Assembly: GCA_019115185.1 (NCBI GenBank)
Contig: DXDZ01000036.1
Span: forward strand, 1-33,846
Reading direction: 5' to 3'
Source: Candidatus Agathobaculum merdipullorum
Lineage (GTDB): Bacteria > Bacillota > Clostridia > Oscillospirales > Butyricicoccaceae
Length of the DNA: 33,846 nt
Made by a program: the position numbers and the translations under genes. The notes beneath the pieces are model-generated. The model made no database searches. It was not told where the DNA came from and saw only the letters and a program-made list of their open reading frames with translations. Positions 7,624 to 15,812 of this stretch are shown piece by piece. Numbering within the stretch: position 1 is the first letter of the stretch; every line of letters begins with the position of its first letter.

Positions 7624-9034
7624 CAGTGTGCGGCGGTATCTGCTGCATCTGCTCGAACGCGACGCGGCCGAGCGGGCGCTGGATACCGCCGAGCTGCAAG
7701 CGCTGGCCGCAGCCGCCGAGGGGCGCAGCGTGAGGCCGCTGCCAGAACTGCTGCGCGGCTGGGTAAATAACGCGACCAGCCAGATGCGCTGGAAACGGGC
7801 GCGCCCGGTGGCGGCAAAGGAGTTGGCCGATCACCTGAGCGACCAGTACGAGGCTTTTCTGGAAGAGGGCATGGACGAAGACGCTGCTGCGCAAGCGACC
7901 GCGCGAGAGATGGGCGACGCGGTCGAAACCGGCACGCAGCTTGACCGCGCATGGCGGCCGCGGCCGGATTGGGTGATGCTGGGTATCGTGCTGGTGGTCG
8001 CGGCAATCGGGCTGGTGCTACAATATCTGCTGCGGTCACACAATGATTTGGAATGGTACATGTTTTTCGGGAAATATGTGGCGGGCGCTGTGTGTCTATT
8101 AGTGGCATATTTCTCGGACTACACCATCCTCGGGCGGCACTGCTGGCTGCTGTACGGTCTGTGGGTCGTCGTTGGGCTGCTGCTGACCCAAGGGCCGATC
8201 TCGATGGGCAAGCTGTATCATCTGGGGTGCTGGGTGTGGTTCTTTCCAGTGCTGTTTGCGGGGATTTTGTTCCGGCAGCGCGGCAAGGGGACGCGGGGGA
8301 TCGGCATCTGCCTGCTGTCGCTGCCTGTCATGTGGTTTCTGGCGATACACGCGCCCTCGATGGCGGCGATCACTGTGCAGGCGGTGGTCTGCTGCGGCAT
8401 GCTGGCAGCGGCGGTGTGGCGCGGTGCGTTCGGACGGCGCACGAGGGGCAAGCTGGCGCTTGCAGCATCGCCGGTGCTGGCGATGCTGTTGTACTGCCTG
8501 TATTTGTTTTTTACGGATAGCCATATACGTGAAAAGCTGGTGCTCATATTCCATCCGCAGCGCGATGCGATGTTTGAAGGCTATCAGGGCTCGATGATTC
8601 AGTATATCATGTTTGGCATCCGTTTTCCGGATTGCGAGCAACAGCCGATTGATTCTTGGCTGCGCTGGGATGGTGCGACCGATTGGGTAATTATGGCTTC
8701 AAAGTACTACTGGGGCTGGGCGGCGGTGCTGCTGATTCTGGCGGCGGCTGTGCTGCTGCTCCTCTGGGGCTTCCGCATTGCGCGGCGGCAGACCGGCCTG
8801 CTTGCGCGCAGCGTGTGCATGGGTGTGATGGTGACGTTCGCGCTGCAAACCCTCATGTATGTGCTGCAAAACTGCGGCATCATCCTGATTGCGAGCTATG
8901 GGTTACCGCTTTTGTCCTACGGCGGCATGTACCTGTGTCAGACCATGCTGCTGCTCGGGCTGTTGCTGTCCGCGCAGCGGTCGGGACAGCTCGAAAGCGG
9001 CCTTGCCCCGCAGAATGCGCGTTCTGTTCCGTAA
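7610..9034 (+). CDS. FtsW/RodA/SpoVE-family membrane protein with N-terminal permease-prefix-like domain
   Basis: A 474-residue protein in two parts. Residues 1-115 are soluble and helical, with the pattern LADHLSDQYEAFLEEGMDEDAAAQAT typical of the permease-prefix/HAAS-type cytosolic domain linked to PadR regulators. Residues 120-460 form about ten TM segments ending in GLPLLSYGGMYL, the counterpart of the PF(V/I)SYGG signature of SEDS peptidoglycan glycosyltransferases. It is therefore a probable SEDS paralogue under PadR control, acting in cell-envelope remodelling. The catalytic Asp known from RodA cannot be placed with confidence by eye, so enzymatic activity is uncertain. The start overlaps padR by 14 bases. 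Confidence 0.8.
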   Translation: MRLPDSVRRYLLHLLERDAAERALDTAELQALAAAAEGRSVRPLPELLRGWVNNATSQMRWKRARPVAAKELADHLSDQYEAFLEEGMDEDAAAQATAREMGDAVETGTQLDRAWRPRPDWVMLGIVLVVAAIGLVLQYLLRSHNDLEWYMFFGKYVAGAVCLLVAYFSDYTILGRHCWLLYGLWVVVGLLLTQGPISMGKLYHLGCWVWFFPVLFAGILFRQRGKGTRGIGICLLSLPVMWFLAIHAPSMAAITVQAVVCCGMLAAAVWRGAFGRRTRGKLALAASPVLAMLLYCLYLFFTDSHIREKLVLIFHPQRDAMFEGYQGSMIQYIMFGIRFPDCEQQPIDSWLRWDGATDWVIMASKYYWGWAAVLLILAAAVLLLLWGFRIARRQTGLLARSVCMGVMVTFALQTLMYVLQNCGIILIASYGLPLLSYGGMYLCQTMLLLGLLLSAQRSGQLESGLAPQNARSVP

Positions 9035-9054
9035 TGACAAACTATGCTATACTG

Positions 9055-9083
9055 AAAGACAGTCCCTTTGGGGGCTGTCTTTT
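9055..9083 (+). terminator. Terminator of the padR operon
   Basis: The arms AAAGACAG.CCC and GGG.CTGTCTTT form a stem with an internal mismatch and a short loop, ending in T4, 20 bases after the stop codon at 9034. Confidence 0.85.
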
Positions 9084-9196
9084 GCATTGGCAAAAAATTT
9101 CCCTCCCACTGTCAGCAAATGCCCCGCTCATTCGTATTGTAGGTGAAGCGACGTTGCTGACACGGCCGGACGGCCGCCAAAGGAGTTGATGAAACC

Positions 9197-9691
9197 ATGA
9201 TACAACTGGACAGGGCCGAGGCCGAACGGTTGGTGAACACCTATTCCGACCTGATTTTGCGGCTTTCGTATACCTATCTGAAAAATACACAGGATGCAGA
9301 GGATATCTGCCAGACCGTGTTCCTCAAACTGCTCACGAGCGGGCAGACGTTTGACAGCCCGGCGCACGAAAAGGCGTGGATCATTCGCGCCACCGCGAAC
9401 GCCTGCAAGGACACGATGCGAAATGCGTTTCGGCGGCGCACGGTAGCGCTCGAAGCGGTGGCGGAAACACCCGCGCCCGCTGCACCTGAAAATGATGTGC
9501 TGGAAGCGGTGATGGCGCTGCCGGAAAACTACCGCGAAGCGGTTTACCTGTATTATTACGAAGGCTACTCCGTCCGCGAGATCGCCGGCCTGCTGGGCCG
9601 CAGCGAATCCGCGGTGACCGCGCACCTGAGCCGGGGACGGCAAAAGCTGCGCATGACTTTGGGAGGGAATGAATATGAACAAAGCGTATAA
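9197..9691 (+). CDS. ECF-type RNA polymerase sigma factor
   Basis: A 164-residue sigma-70 family protein with region 2 (about residues 10-75, with YLKNTQDAEDICQTVFLKLL) and region 4 (about 105-155, with LPENYREAVYLYYYEGYSVREIAGLLGRSESAVTAHLSRGRQKL). The linker in between is short, as in ECF sigma factors. AAAGGAG before the ATG supports the start. The gene overlaps the downstream DUF4179 protein by 17 bases, the classic sigma/anti-sigma arrangement. I could not find a convincing autoregulated ECF promoter upstream. Confidence 0.93.
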   Translation: MIQLDRAEAERLVNTYSDLILRLSYTYLKNTQDAEDICQTVFLKLLTSGQTFDSPAHEKAWIIRATANACKDTMRNAFRRRTVALEAVAETPAPAAPENDVLEAVMALPENYREAVYLYYYEGYSVREIAGLLGRSESAVTAHLSRGRQKLRMTLGGNEYEQSV

Positions 9692-10772
9692 TGATAACAG
9701 AGAGTATACTGATGCGCTGGACGGTCTGCGCTTCTCCGATGAGGCCAAGGCGCGCATGGTGCAGAACCTGTTGGATGCGGCGGGCGAGAGCGCGCCGAAA
9801 CAGGCAAAACCACGGGGGCGCAAATTCGGCCTGCCGCGTGTGGCGGCGGTTGGCGTGGCGGCAGCGCTGGTGTTGGGTATCGGCGCGGGCGCGTCGGGCG
9901 TATTTAAAACCGCGGGCGAAGCGTTTGCCGGTGTGTTCGGCCCGACGGCTGACACCGAGATCATCGACCAGATCGGCCGTCCGATCGGTGCGAGCGACAC
10001 CGATAACGGTGTAACCATCACGGCAGATGCGATCATCGGCGATAAGTACCACTATGCGATCACCTATTCGATCGTCAAAGAGGACGGCACGCCATTCGAT
10101 ATCGACCTGAGCAAAACCGTTGGCGACGGCGTACTCCCGCTGAACTTTGCAGAGGAGGACACCTCACTGGCAGGCTATTTCGGCGGCACGCACGGCGGCT
10201 CGTACTTTTACGACGCCGATCCGACCGACGCGGCCATTCAGTATGTCGAAACCCGTGAGGTGAGCGACGGCGACGTGCAGGGACGCACGATCAAGGCAAA
10301 GTTCAGCGATCTGTATGCGTATGACGAGGATATGAACCGCGTTATGATCGCCGAGGGTGATTGGTCGTTTAAGTTCAATTTGGATTTTGAGGATACCTCG
10401 ATCAATTTGCCGGCGGGTCAGTCGTTTGGCCTGAACGGCATGACCGCGACCATCGACGAGATCACACTGTCTCCGCTTGCGCTGCGCGTGGATTATACGG
10501 TGGACAGCGAGGTGCAGTGGGATGAGAACGCGCAGTCGGGCAAACAGTCCGATCATGACAGCGCACAGATGCAGAAATATTTTGACGATGTGCAGATTGT
10601 GATTAACAAAGCGGATGGCACCAGCCTGGATATGTCCTATGCAGGCGGCAGCATCAAGCCGCAGGACGGAAAGACCATCTGCCAGAAGGGAGATATGTTC
10701 AGCGAGATCATTCCGCTGGAGGATGTTGTTTCCCTGACGATTGGCGGCGTAGAAATCCCCGTTGAGCAGTAA
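9675..10772 (+). CDS. DUF4179-type membrane anti-sigma factor
   Basis: A 365-residue protein with a short N-terminal cytosolic part (residues 1-50), one TM helix (about 54-75, VAAVGVAAALVLGIGAGASG) and a large extracellular domain. The region after the TM helix, with GVFKTAGEAFAGVFG and then YHYAITYSI, matches DUF4179, a sensor domain common in Firmicutes proteins encoded next to ECF sigma factors. It most likely holds the preceding sigma factor at the membrane and releases it on an envelope signal. The ATG at 9675 is preferred over 9669 because GGGAGGG is eight bases before it and only two before the other. Confidence 0.85.
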   Translation: MNKAYNDNREYTDALDGLRFSDEAKARMVQNLLDAAGESAPKQAKPRGRKFGLPRVAAVGVAAALVLGIGAGASGVFKTAGEAFAGVFGPTADTEIIDQIGRPIGASDTDNGVTITADAIIGDKYHYAITYSIVKEDGTPFDIDLSKTVGDGVLPLNFAEEDTSLAGYFGGTHGGSYFYDADPTDAAIQYVETREVSDGDVQGRTIKAKFSDLYAYDEDMNRVMIAEGDWSFKFNLDFEDTSINLPAGQSFGLNGMTATIDEITLSPLALRVDYTVDSEVQWDENAQSGKQSDHDSAQMQKYFDDVQIVINKADGTSLDMSYAGGSIKPQDGKTICQKGDMFSEIIPLEDVVSLTIGGVEIPVEQ

Positions 10773-10785
10773 CAACCAAAACCGG

Positions 10786-10813
10786 CAGCGGCATCCCAAA
10801 CGGGGTGTCGCTG
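10786..10813 (+). terminator. Weak terminator-like hairpin after the anti-sigma gene
   Basis: A 12-bp stem containing two G-T pairs and a four-base loop (AAAC). Only a short, interrupted T stretch follows, so termination may be partial. Confidence 0.5.
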
Positions 10814-10867
10814 TTCACTTATAAATAGACACAGTGTTCGGAAATAGCAAAAACAGACTGGATTCGA

Positions 10868-10896
10868 TTTACAAATCTTCCAAGCGGTGCTACAAT
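10868..10896 (+). promoter_or_regulatory. Promoter of the second acyltransferase gene
   Basis: TTTACA at 10868-10873 and TACAAT at 10891-10896 are exactly 17 bases apart, about 40 bases before the start codon. Confidence 0.65.
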
Positions 10897-10939
10897 CAAA
10901 ACAGGGAATCCACTACATGCGACCTCGGAGGGGATAGGA

Positions 10940-12250
10940 ATGGATATGCTCAAGGATTATCCGCTGCTCCGCACGGATAGTTACGCAAAGATTTTTCTGT
11001 ATAATACGCATGAAACTGTTGCCTGTGTGCCGCGGCATATCATCCGTATGCGCGATAAGGTCAAGCCGGATAAATTGCAGCAAGCGGTTGAGCAAGCGCT
11101 GCTTCGCTTTCCGCATATGATCCTCGGCGTGGAAGCGACGGATACAGGCTTCCGCTACCGCCCGAATGTGCTGCCGCCTGTGGTGCTGCCGTTCGACGGT
11201 GTGGAAAAGCGCTACACCATCGGCTCGCCGGACACGCATGGCTATCTGTTTCTGGTCGGTTATCAGGACAATACGATCACCATGGAATACCAGCATTCGA
11301 TCTCGGACGGCCGCGGCTTTGAGGAATTTATCCGCTGCGTGCTGTTCCAGTATCTGACGCTGTGCGGGTATCCGGTCGAGAACGACGGCTCGGTGCGCGG
11401 CATGGATACACGCTGGTCGCCTGCGGAAAGCGAGGACGGCTATAAGCAACTCGCCGATCAGGAGTTTTCTCCTGCGGGCATCTGGAAAAAGCCCGAAGCC
11501 TCTCATGCGTGGGACTTGACCGACAAGGGGGATGGGCCGGAGATTGTGACCGATGTCACTTTCCCGTTTGAGCAGCTGCACAGCTATGGGAAGTCGATCG
11601 GCGTCAGCCCATTGTCCATTGTAGCGCCGCTCCTCATGCGCGCGTTTGACAAGAAATACGGCGAGCCCGATAAGCCGGTCATTTCGCAGATCCCGGTCGA
11701 TCTGCGGCCGCTGCTGCCTTCGGCAACGACGCGGTATTTCATCTGCTTCATCGACCTGCCATATCTGCCCGAGTATCGCGACCTGCCGCTGCCCGAAGTG
11801 TTCCGCAAGACCAAGGAATTCCTAAACAGCCAGATGGAGCGCGAACAGTTACTGTATCGCGCAAAGGCTGCGTCCGATCGGTGCAGTGAACTGCACGAGG
11901 CGAATATGCCGCTGGCGGACAAGATGCAGATGGGGCAAAAAGTGTGCCGCGACTTCGTGCTCGAGGACAGCTTCTTGATCACCAATGTCGGACGCTTCAA
12001 AATGCCGGAAAGCTGCATGCCGTACATACTGGATTACGGCGCGGTGCTGCCCTGCGCGGTACAGCCGTTTGCAATGCTGGTGTCATCCTTCGGCAGCCGT
12101 ATGAAGCTGTCGGTCGCGCAGCGCGACCACGATATGCAGGTGGTGGACAGTCTGGTGGAAGGACTGCATGAGATCGGCGTGGAGGCGGAAGAAGTGCATT
12201 ACCCCTTCCGTGTGACCAAATATAACGGTTTGGAATGCGGTCAGATGTAA
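10940..12250 (+). CDS. Condensation-superfamily acyltransferase, paralogue of the gene at 710
   Basis: A 436-residue stand-alone acyltransferase related to the first one in the window. The HxxxDG motif is HSISDG (His about 119, Asp-Gly 123-124), preceded by Gln rather than the first His of NRPS condensation domains. It shares PVDLRPLLPSATTRYF and NVGRFKMP with the paralogue, giving a recognisable family signature, but overall similarity looks low. There is no TM segment or signal peptide. GGAGGGG precedes the start. It is monocistronic, with its own promoter and a strong terminator, so it is regulated separately from the hydrolase/DUF6320 operon. Substrate unknown. Confidence 0.8.
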   Translation: MDMLKDYPLLRTDSYAKIFLYNTHETVACVPRHIIRMRDKVKPDKLQQAVEQALLRFPHMILGVEATDTGFRYRPNVLPPVVLPFDGVEKRYTIGSPDTHGYLFLVGYQDNTITMEYQHSISDGRGFEEFIRCVLFQYLTLCGYPVENDGSVRGMDTRWSPAESEDGYKQLADQEFSPAGIWKKPEASHAWDLTDKGDGPEIVTDVTFPFEQLHSYGKSIGVSPLSIVAPLLMRAFDKKYGEPDKPVISQIPVDLRPLLPSATTRYFICFIDLPYLPEYRDLPLPEVFRKTKEFLNSQMEREQLLYRAKAASDRCSELHEANMPLADKMQMGQKVCRDFVLEDSFLITNVGRFKMPESCMPYILDYGAVLPCAVQPFAMLVSSFGSRMKLSVAQRDHDMQVVDSLVEGLHEIGVEAEEVHYPFRVTKYNGLECGQM

Positions 12251-12259
12251 GTAAACCCA

Positions 12260-12290
12260 AAGAGGGCTTCGGAGGAAGCCCTCTTTTTTG
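12260..12290 (+). terminator. Terminator of the second acyltransferase gene
   Basis: A nine-base-pair GC-rich stem (GAGGGCTTC / GAAGCCCTC) with a four-base loop is followed by T6 and, after one G, T8. Confidence 0.92.
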
Positions 12291-12347
12291 TTTTTTTTGG
12301 AGGATTAGCGGAAGCTAACCGAAAAACTTTCCTTTTTGCGGAAAACG

Positions 12348-12379
12348 TGGTATACTATTTTTATCTGGAATTAAAATTC
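12348..12379 (+). promoter_or_regulatory. Extended -10 promoter and small dyad before the CobW operon
   Basis: TGG immediately followed by TATACT (12351-12356) gives an extended -10. The small dyad GAATT-AA-AATTC at 12368-12379 covers the expected start region and could be an operator, possibly for a metal-responsive repressor. I see no good match to the Bacillus Zur box. Confidence 0.5.
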
Positions 12380-12396
12380 AAAATGAGGCGAAACAA

Positions 12397-13512
12397 ATGA
12401 CGAAAATTGATATTATTTCGGGATTTCTGGGCGCTGGTAAGACCACGTTGATCAAGCGGCTGCTGGCGGACGCCTTGAAAGGCGAGCAGGTAGTGCTGAT
12501 TGAAAACGAATTTGGTGAGATCGGCATTGACGGCGGTTTCCTCAAGGATTCCGGCATTGTGGTAAACGAAATGAACGCGGGCTGCATCTGCTGCTCGCTG
12601 GTGGGCGACTTCGGTAAGGCGCTGCACGATGTGGTCGAGCAGTACCACCCCGACCGCATCCTGATCGAGCCGTCTGGCGTGGGCAAGCTGTCCGATGTCA
12701 TCGGTGCGGTGCAGAATGCGCATCTGGATGTGCAGCTCAACTCGTTTGTGACGGTTGTTGATGCGCTCAAGGCTAAGATGTACCTGAAGAACTTCGGTGA
12801 GTTCTTTGAAAATCAGGTGGCGCACGCGGGTGCGATCCTGTTGTCCCGTACGGCAGAATGCCCGGCAAAGCGTCTGGACGAGGTCGTAGGCCTGCTGCGT
12901 GGGCTGAACGCGCATGCGCGTATTGTGACCACACCGTGGAAGGAGCTGACCGGCATGCAGCTGCTCGAGACGATGGAGGGCAGCCGCGATCTGGTGCAGG
13001 AGGTGCTCGACGAGATTGCGCACGAGCCGCATCATGAGCATCATCACCACCACGACCATGAACACCATCATGACCACGATCATGAGCATGACCACGACCA
13101 CCATCACGAGCACGAACACGAACATCATCATGACCATGGCCCAGACTGCACCTGCGGCTGCCATGACCATGACCACGAGCATCACCATCATCACGATCAC
13201 GATCATTGCGGCTGCGGCCACGACCACGACGCGGACGAAGTATTCACCTCTTGGGGTGTAGAAACGCCGCATAAGTACACCGAAGAGGAGCTGAACCGCG
13301 CATTGACCGCGCTGGGCGACCCTTCGCTCGGTACGGTGCTGCGCGCGAAGGGCATTGTGCCCGCGGCGGACGGCGGCGAGTGGCTGCACTTTGACTATGT
13401 GCCCGGCGCACCAGAAATTCGTCGCGGCGCGGCGGATTATACCGGTCGTCTGTGCGTGATCGGCGCAGAATTGGACGAAGAGCGCATTGCCGACCTGTTC
13501 GGTGTCGCCTAA
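12397..13512 (+). CDS. CobW/COG0523 GTPase with a long His-rich metal-binding loop
   Basis: A 371-residue G3E-family GTPase, probably a zinc (or other transition-metal) chaperone. It has Walker A GFLGAGKTT at residues 8-16, the metal-binding CxCC motif as Cys63-Ile-Cys-Cys66, and a C-terminal CobW_C region (about 279-371). Between the two lies a remarkable segment, about residues 209-278, of alternating His, Asp and Glu with roughly 37 His and five Cys. Such loops are known in CobW and HypB proteins as metal stores, but this one is very long. The ribosome site is GAGGCG. It is followed after 14 bases by a second CobW-type gene with its own AAAGGAGG, forming an operon. Confidence 0.92.
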   Translation: MTKIDIISGFLGAGKTTLIKRLLADALKGEQVVLIENEFGEIGIDGGFLKDSGIVVNEMNAGCICCSLVGDFGKALHDVVEQYHPDRILIEPSGVGKLSDVIGAVQNAHLDVQLNSFVTVVDALKAKMYLKNFGEFFENQVAHAGAILLSRTAECPAKRLDEVVGLLRGLNAHARIVTTPWKELTGMQLLETMEGSRDLVQEVLDEIAHEPHHEHHHHHDHEHHHDHDHEHDHDHHHEHEHEHHHDHGPDCTCGCHDHDHEHHHHHDHDHCGCGHDHDADEVFTSWGVETPHKYTEEELNRALTALGDPSLGTVLRAKGIVPAADGGEWLHFDYVPGAPEIRRGAADYTGRLCVIGAELDEERIADLFGVA

Positions 13513-13526
13513 AGGAGGAAAACGGT

Positions 13527-14480
13527 ATGCCAAATAGGGAACCGATTCCGGTTTATGTGTTTACCGGCTTTCTGGAAAGCGGCAAAACCCAGTTTATCAA
13601 GGAAATCCTTGCGGACCCGAACTTCACGGAGAACGAGCGCACTGCGCTTTTGATGTGCGAAGAAGGCATCGAGGAATATGACGAGCGTGAGCTGCTGCAC
13701 TATGGGACGGCACTCGTGCCGATCGAGTCGGCTTCCGACCTGACGCCCAACCGGCTCAAGCGGGTGGAGCAGAAGTTCGACCCCGACCGCATCATCGTGG
13801 AATATAACGGCATGTGGAAGTTGGACGATCTGTTGGCCGCGTTCCCCTCGCGGTGGGAGCTGTATCAAATCGTCACGACCGTGGATGCATCCACTTTTGA
13901 GTTGTATTCCAACAACATGGGACCGATGATGTTCGAGCATATCACGACTGCCGATCTGGTGGTGTTTAACCGCTGCACGGACGCGCTCAAGGAGATGCTG
14001 TACCAAAAGAACATCCGCGCGATGAACCCGCGCGCGACCATCTATCTGGATGATGTGGACGGCAATTCAGAGGACTATGCGCGCAATATGCCGCTGCCGT
14101 TCGATGTGGATGCGGATATCATTGATATTGCGCCCGCGGACTATGGTCTGTGGTATATTGATGCGATGGGCGATCCCGGCAAGTACGACGGTAAGACTGT
14201 GCGGTTTCTGGCGCAGGTCTATGTCGGCAACAACGTGCCGGCGGGGTCATTCGTGCCGGGCCGGTTCGGTATGGTCTGCTGCGCGGAGGATATCAGCTTT
14301 CTGGGATTCCTATGCCGCTGGCCGGGCGCAAAGGACCTCAAGCAGCGCGACTGGGTGCGCGTGACCGCATCCATCACGGTCGAGACGTTGCCGCAGTACC
14401 GCGGCGAAGGTCCGGTGCTGCACGCTTCCGAGGTCATTCCGGCGGAAAAGCCGGAGGAAGAGCTGGTATATTTTAATTAA
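13527..14480 (+). CDS. CobW-type GTPase fused to a DUF1980/YcgQ-like C-terminal domain
   Basis: A 317-residue protein. Residues 8-200 are a G3E P-loop GTPase with Walker A GFLESGKTQ (14-22), but the metal-binding CxCC motif of CobW proteins is missing (the corresponding stretch reads LLMCEEG). The C-terminal part, about 225-305, contains GRFGMVCCAEDISFLGFLC and DWVRVTASI, which resembles the soluble OB-like domain of YcgQ/TIGR03943 (DUF1980) proteins. In many Firmicutes a CobW GTPase, a permease (YcgR) and YcgQ are separate neighbours; here the GTPase and YcgQ-like parts appear joined and no permease is present nearby. The start at 13527 is set by AAAGGAGG. A role in metal delivery is inferred from the partner gene. 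Confidence 0.8.
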   Translation: MPNREPIPVYVFTGFLESGKTQFIKEILADPNFTENERTALLMCEEGIEEYDERELLHYGTALVPIESASDLTPNRLKRVEQKFDPDRIIVEYNGMWKLDDLLAAFPSRWELYQIVTTVDASTFELYSNNMGPMMFEHITTADLVVFNRCTDALKEMLYQKNIRAMNPRATIYLDDVDGNSEDYARNMPLPFDVDADIIDIAPADYGLWYIDAMGDPGKYDGKTVRFLAQVYVGNNVPAGSFVPGRFGMVCCAEDISFLGFLCRWPGAKDLKQRDWVRVTASITVETLPQYRGEGPVLHASEVIPAEKPEEELVYFN

Positions 14481-14481
14481 G

Positions 14482-14648
14482 TCGTTTGAAGCGTATAGCT
14501 TCAAACGAGGCAGTCGTGCCGCATTGTGTGCGGACACGGCTGGAGCGGAAAAGTTCCGACGAGCGAAACTTTTCCCGCTCTGGTAGCAAACGGCAGGCGC
14601 ATGTCCTGCCGTTTGCTGAAAACAGGCCGCCCAAAGCGGCCTGTTTTC
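14482..14648 (+). repeat. Array of five consecutive hairpins after the CobW operon
   Basis: Five inverted repeats follow one another almost without gaps: 14482-14508 (11-bp perfect stem), 14511-14542 (interrupted stem, arms CAG.CGTG.CCGCA), 14543-14580 (about 13 bp with one bulge), 14585-14617 (13-bp perfect stem, AGCAAACGGCAGG) and 14618-14648 (13-bp perfect stem, followed by a T-rich run). The last one is a good terminator for the CobW operon; the others are more structure than termination needs. It may be a structured RNA or a dispersed palindromic repeat unit. Confidence 0.8.
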
Positions 14649-14692
14649 TATTTTTATGCGCGCTGTTGCGCGAAATCCGTTGTGGCATAGAA

Positions 14693-14723
14693 AAATCCCC
14701 TCAGGCTTTGCCTGAGGGGATTT
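14693..14723. terminator. Terminator of the iolG-like gene (works on the minus strand)
   Basis: A 14-bp perfect stem (AAATCCCCTCAGGC and its complement) with a three-base loop. On the minus strand it ends in a run of T, 32 bases after the iolG-like stop codon. Confidence 0.9.
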
Positions 14724-14754
14724 CTTGTGTCGATCTTGTCCGAAAAGAGAGGGA

Positions 14755-15780
14755 TTACTCCTCAACCTTTACGTAAACACCGCCGTTGCGGCAGGACTCG
14801 GTCGCAGCCTTGGCCATCAGAACCGGACGCAGGCCGTCAATCGCGCCAACCGGAACCGGCTTGTCATTGTTGATGGCATCAACAAACGCGATAACCTGCT
14901 CGATGAACGCCTGATTGTAGCGCTCGAGGAAGAACCACAGCGGCTTCTCGGAGTGAGCGCCGTCCTTGGTCATAACGGTCGTGGTGTTGATCAGGTCGTT
15001 GGCATCGGAAGCCATGCCCTTGGAGCCAAACGCCTCAACACGCTGGTCATAGCCGTAAACAGCCTGACGGGAGTTGTTGATGACCGCGATGCAGCCGTTT
15101 GCCATCTTCATGGTGACAACAGCAGTGTCAACATCCGGGATACCGGACTCTTCCTGCAGGTTCGGGTTGACCAGGCAGGAGCCGACAGCGGAGATCTCAA
15201 CAGCCTCGGAACCGGTGACGTAGCGCACCATGTCGAAGTCGTGGATCATCATGTCGTAGAAGATACCGCCGGAAACCGCAACATAGGATGCCGGGGGCGG
15301 CTCCGGGTCACGGGAAGAAACGATAACGATGTGCGGATCGCCGATCGTGCCGTCCTTGACAGCGTCAGCGACTGCCTTGTGGTTGTGGTCAAAGCGGCGG
15401 TTGAAGCCAACCTGGAACTTCACGCCCTTCTCTTCTACCAGAGCGAGCAGCTTCTTGATCTTGTCGATATCATAGTCGATCGGCTTCTCGCAGAATACGT
15501 GCTTGCCGGCGTTGACAGCCGCCATGGAAACGTCGCAGTGCGTGTCGGTGGACGAGCAAACGAATACAACGTCTACTTCCGGATTGTTGATAACGTCCAT
15601 GAAGTCGGTGGATACATTCGTGATCTTGCGCTCTGCCAGCCACTCACGTGCGCCGGACTTATCCAGCATCGGGTCTGCCGCAGCTACGACCTGCACGCCC
15701 GGTACGCTGTTAATCAGGTTATTGATGTGCAGCTTGCCGATACGGCCGCAGCCAACTACGCCGATTTTCAAAATGCCCAT
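14755..15780 (-). CDS. iolG: Inositol 2-dehydrogenase-like Gfo/Idh/MocA oxidoreductase
   Basis: A 341-residue NAD-dependent dehydrogenase. The N-terminal Rossmann fold starts with KIGVVGCGRIGKLH; the catalytic EKP motif (FCEKPID) follows, and the C-terminal substrate domain has SGGIFYDMMIHDFDMVRYVTG with the conserved Asp and His expected for a polyol substrate. Overall it reads like bacterial IolG, which oxidises myo-inositol to scyllo-inosose, though no other iol genes are visible and other sugar alcohols are possible. GGAGAG precedes the ATG. It has its own promoter and terminator and is transcribed away from the LacI-type regulator. Confidence 0.85.
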   Translation of the reverse strand: MGILKIGVVGCGRIGKLHINNLINSVPGVQVVAAADPMLDKSGAREWLAERKITNVSTDFMDVINNPEVDVVFVCSSTDTHCDVSMAAVNAGKHVFCEKPIDYDIDKIKKLLALVEEKGVKFQVGFNRRFDHNHKAVADAVKDGTIGDPHIVIVSSRDPEPPPASYVAVSGGIFYDMMIHDFDMVRYVTGSEAVEISAVGSCLVNPNLQEESGIPDVDTAVVTMKMANGCIAVINNSRQAVYGYDQRVEAFGSKGMASDANDLINTTTVMTKDGAHSEKPLWFFLERYNQAFIEQVIAFVDAINNDKPVPVGAIDGLRPVLMAKAATESCRNGGVYVKVEE

Positions 15781-15812
15781 TTCAAATCTCTCCTTTTATA
15801 TAAGGTGACTTT

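Noticed and set aside
9035-9196. ECF-type autoregulated promoter before the sigma factor gene
   Set aside because: No AAC-type -35 with a suitable -10 could be found; I therefore list no promoter there.
13021-13230. Repetitive CAT/CAC/GAC tract considered as tandem repeat or CRISPR-like array
   Set aside because: The units are irregular codon-level repeats inside an intact CobW reading frame, with no conserved repeat-spacer structure.
12361-13533. Minus-strand frame of 390 codons opposite the His-rich CobW gene
   Set aside because: Its Met/Val-rich middle is only the complement of the His/Asp codons in the metal-binding loop; it is not a membrane protein.
14486-14776. Plus-strand frame of 96 codons across the hairpin array
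   Set aside because: It runs through five palindromes and a terminator, has no ribosome site, and its composition follows the inverted repeats; the RNA or repeat explanation fits better.
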